Positions 4,860-6,088 of a stretch of 6,088 bases of DNA are shown here, piece by piece. Source of the stretch: Erysipelotrichia bacterium (GTDB lineage: Bacteria > Bacillota_I > Bacilli_A > Erysipelotrichales > Erysipelotrichaceae); the NCBI GenBank assembly GCA_009929095.1, contig SABF01000098.1, forward strand, positions 1 to 6,088. Reading direction: 5' to 3'. Within the stretch, counting starts at the first letter, position 1. Each line of letters opens with the position of its first letter. A program made the position numbers and the translations under genes. Under the pieces are notes generated by a model, which worked only from the letters and a program-made list of their open reading frames with translations, ran no database searches and was not told the origin of the DNA.

Positions 4860-6088
4860 TTGAAATTTAATGAAAAACTTGATTTTCTGATGGATATAAC
4901 AAGGACTACCAACAGCGCGCTCGGACACAGAGTAAAGCTGGATCCTTCATATATAAGCCGCCTGAGAAGGGGCCAGAGGAATGCCGTTAAGGACGAAGGC
5001 ATTCTGGGGTCAATGGCGGAATATTTTGCACGCAACTTCGCATCTGATTATCAGCTTAAGGCTCTGGCCGAAAAGCTTGAAAAGGAAGCAGATCTGTCTG
5101 ATGAAGGCGTGCGTTCTTTATGTATCTCCAAATGGCTCGCAGATGAAAAAAGCGAGGACATAAGGGCTGTCGGAGGATTTCTTGACAGTCTGAACAGTAT
5201 GGGATCCGGTTTTCCGATGACTCCTTCTCAGGGCGAAGCAGGCCAAAAGGAACCTGAAAGAGAGATTCCGGATGATGATATTTCTGTGTATTCCGGCCCT
5301 AAGGGAAAGCGAAGAGCTGCGGAGATGTTTCTTAAGGAAGTGATCGAGCAGGAAACTCCGAGGATGCTTCTTCTTTACAGCGATGAAGTCACCGACTGGA
5401 TGACTCAGGATCCGAAATTCTGTATGAGATGGGCTGAGCTCATGAAGAAGGTGCTTGGAAAAGGCAACCGCATACGCATAATCCATACTGTAAGCAGGGA
5501 CCTTGACGAGATGCTGAGGGCTATCCATCAGTGGATGCCGCTCTACATGACTGGTCTTATCGAGCTATATTATTACCCGAGAAAAAGAGACGGCCTATTC
5601 AAGCAGACGCTTTTTGTGGCCCCAGGTGTTTCGGCGGTCATTTCCAGCTCTGTTGGCAGCTCTGTAGAAAGTGCGCCCAATCTTCTCGTTCGAAGAAAAG
5701 ATGTAATCGCTTCGTATGAAATCCAGTTCAACCAGTATCTTGCGCAGTGCAGACCTCTGATGCAGATTCTGATGGACAGGGAAAGGGACAATCACCTTGA
5801 GATGCTAACGGAATTTGAGAGCCATAAATCCAATTCTCTTATAAGGAGTGAATCCCTGTCTTTTCTGACTATGCCGGAAGTTATTTTTGAAAAGATATCT
5901 GAGAGGTCAGGTGCTCCTGGCATCGTGCTCGAGAGGTATCGCAGTCAGAGGACGAATATATTTGAGGAAAACCTCAGGAGCTGCTTTTTTGGAGAGATAA
6001 TCCCGGAATTTTCTCCTGAGGATGTAGCCGCCGGAAAAGTGAAAGTGTCTTTTTCAGACATGATGTATGGACATCCCATATATTATAC
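4860..6088 (+). CDS. Helix-turn-helix protein with a long unassigned C-terminal domain, probable regulator (3' end outside window)
   Basis: An open frame starts at TTG 4860 and runs off the right edge, giving 409 complete codons without a stop. Residues 7-38 look like a short XRE-like helix-turn-helix: L-D-F-L-M-D-I-T, then T-N-S-A-L-G, a turn, and D-P-S-Y-I-S-R-L-R-R-G, the basic end typical of a recognition helix. Residues 48-105 are helical and charged, followed by a variable linker rich in G, P and E (about 115-145). From about 150 a mixed domain starts; residues 191-235 have R-I-R-I-I-H-T, a helical stretch ending in W-M-P-L-Y-M-T-G, and E-L-Y-Y-Y-P-R, then a beta-rich stretch with T-L-F-V-A-P-G-V-S-A-V-I-S. 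I recall similar Clostridia proteins annotated only as HTH regulators and cannot name the domain. There is no signal peptide or membrane segment, so it should be cytoplasmic. It is divergent from the surface-protein gene and shares its upstream region, which suggests, but does not prove, that it controls that gene. Confidence 0.85.
   Translation, partial: MKFNEKLDFLMDITRTTNSALGHRVKLDPSYISRLRRGQRNAVKDEGILGSMAEYFARNFASDYQLKALAEKLEKEADLSDEGVRSLCISKWLADEKSEDIRAVGGFLDSLNSMGSGFPMTPSQGEAGQKEPEREIPDDDISVYSGPKGKRRAAEMFLKEVIEQETPRMLLLYSDEVTDWMTQDPKFCMRWAELMKKVLGKGNRIRIIHTVSRDLDEMLRAIHQWMPLYMTGLIELYYYPRKRDGLFKQTLFVAPGVSAVISSSVGSSVESAPNLLVRRKDVIASYEIQFNQYLAQCRPLMQILMDRERDNHLEMLTEFESHKSNSLIRSESLSFLTMPEVIFEKISERSGAPGIVLERYRSQRTNIFEENLRSCFFGEIIPEFSPEDVAAGKVKVSFSDMMYGHPIYY

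Noticed and set aside
5118..5795. Minus-strand frames of 66-136 codons and short plus-strand frames opposite or inside the HTH gene
   Set aside because: The HTH frame is open throughout, has a start signal and a coherent protein; the others are shadows with cysteine, histidine or arginine-rich sequences.

Overview
The window looks like part of an anaerobic, low-to-middle GC Gram-positive genome, probably class Clostridia. The evidence is an S-layer-homology (SLH) surface protein with a GLUG/Big_2/LamG architecture common in that group, strong GGAGG-type ribosome binding sites, and a TTG start. The assignment is by protein style, not by a marker gene.

Layout from left to right. (1) Positions 2-103 (+) hold the last 33 codons of a RelE/ParE-type toxin; the rest of the gene and any antitoxin lie outside. 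(2) Positions 106-146 form a perfect 16-bp hairpin whose T-run lies on the minus strand, so it best ends leftward transcripts. (3) Positions 147-339 have no gene but contain a 143-bp sequence (187-329) that is a second copy of the promoter region at 4675-4817. (4) Positions 340-4665 (-) encode a 1441-residue secreted surface protein: signal peptide, three SLH domains, a beta-rich stalk, two GLUG modules separated by a Big_2 domain, and a C-terminal LamG-like lectin fold. (5) Positions 4666-4859 are a divergent intergenic region with an extended -10 promoter for the surface protein, a TTGACT/TATCAT promoter for the gene on the right, and a cluster of TGACA/TGTCA half-sites between them. (6) Positions 4860 to the window end (+) encode at least 409 residues of a protein with an N-terminal helix-turn-helix and a long domain I cannot assign.

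How the parts may fit together: the divergent HTH gene is the natural candidate regulator of the surface protein, acting on the dyads in the shared promoter region (inference). The most unusual feature is that this promoter region is repeated in direct orientation just past the surface gene's stop codon, so the gene is a 4488-bp unit bracketed by 143-bp direct repeats (133/143 identical, with an 84-bp perfect core). This could reflect a lost tandem paralogue, a recombination-prone surface-protein cassette, or an orphan promoter making a short RNA that ends at the hairpin. The sequence alone does not choose between these.
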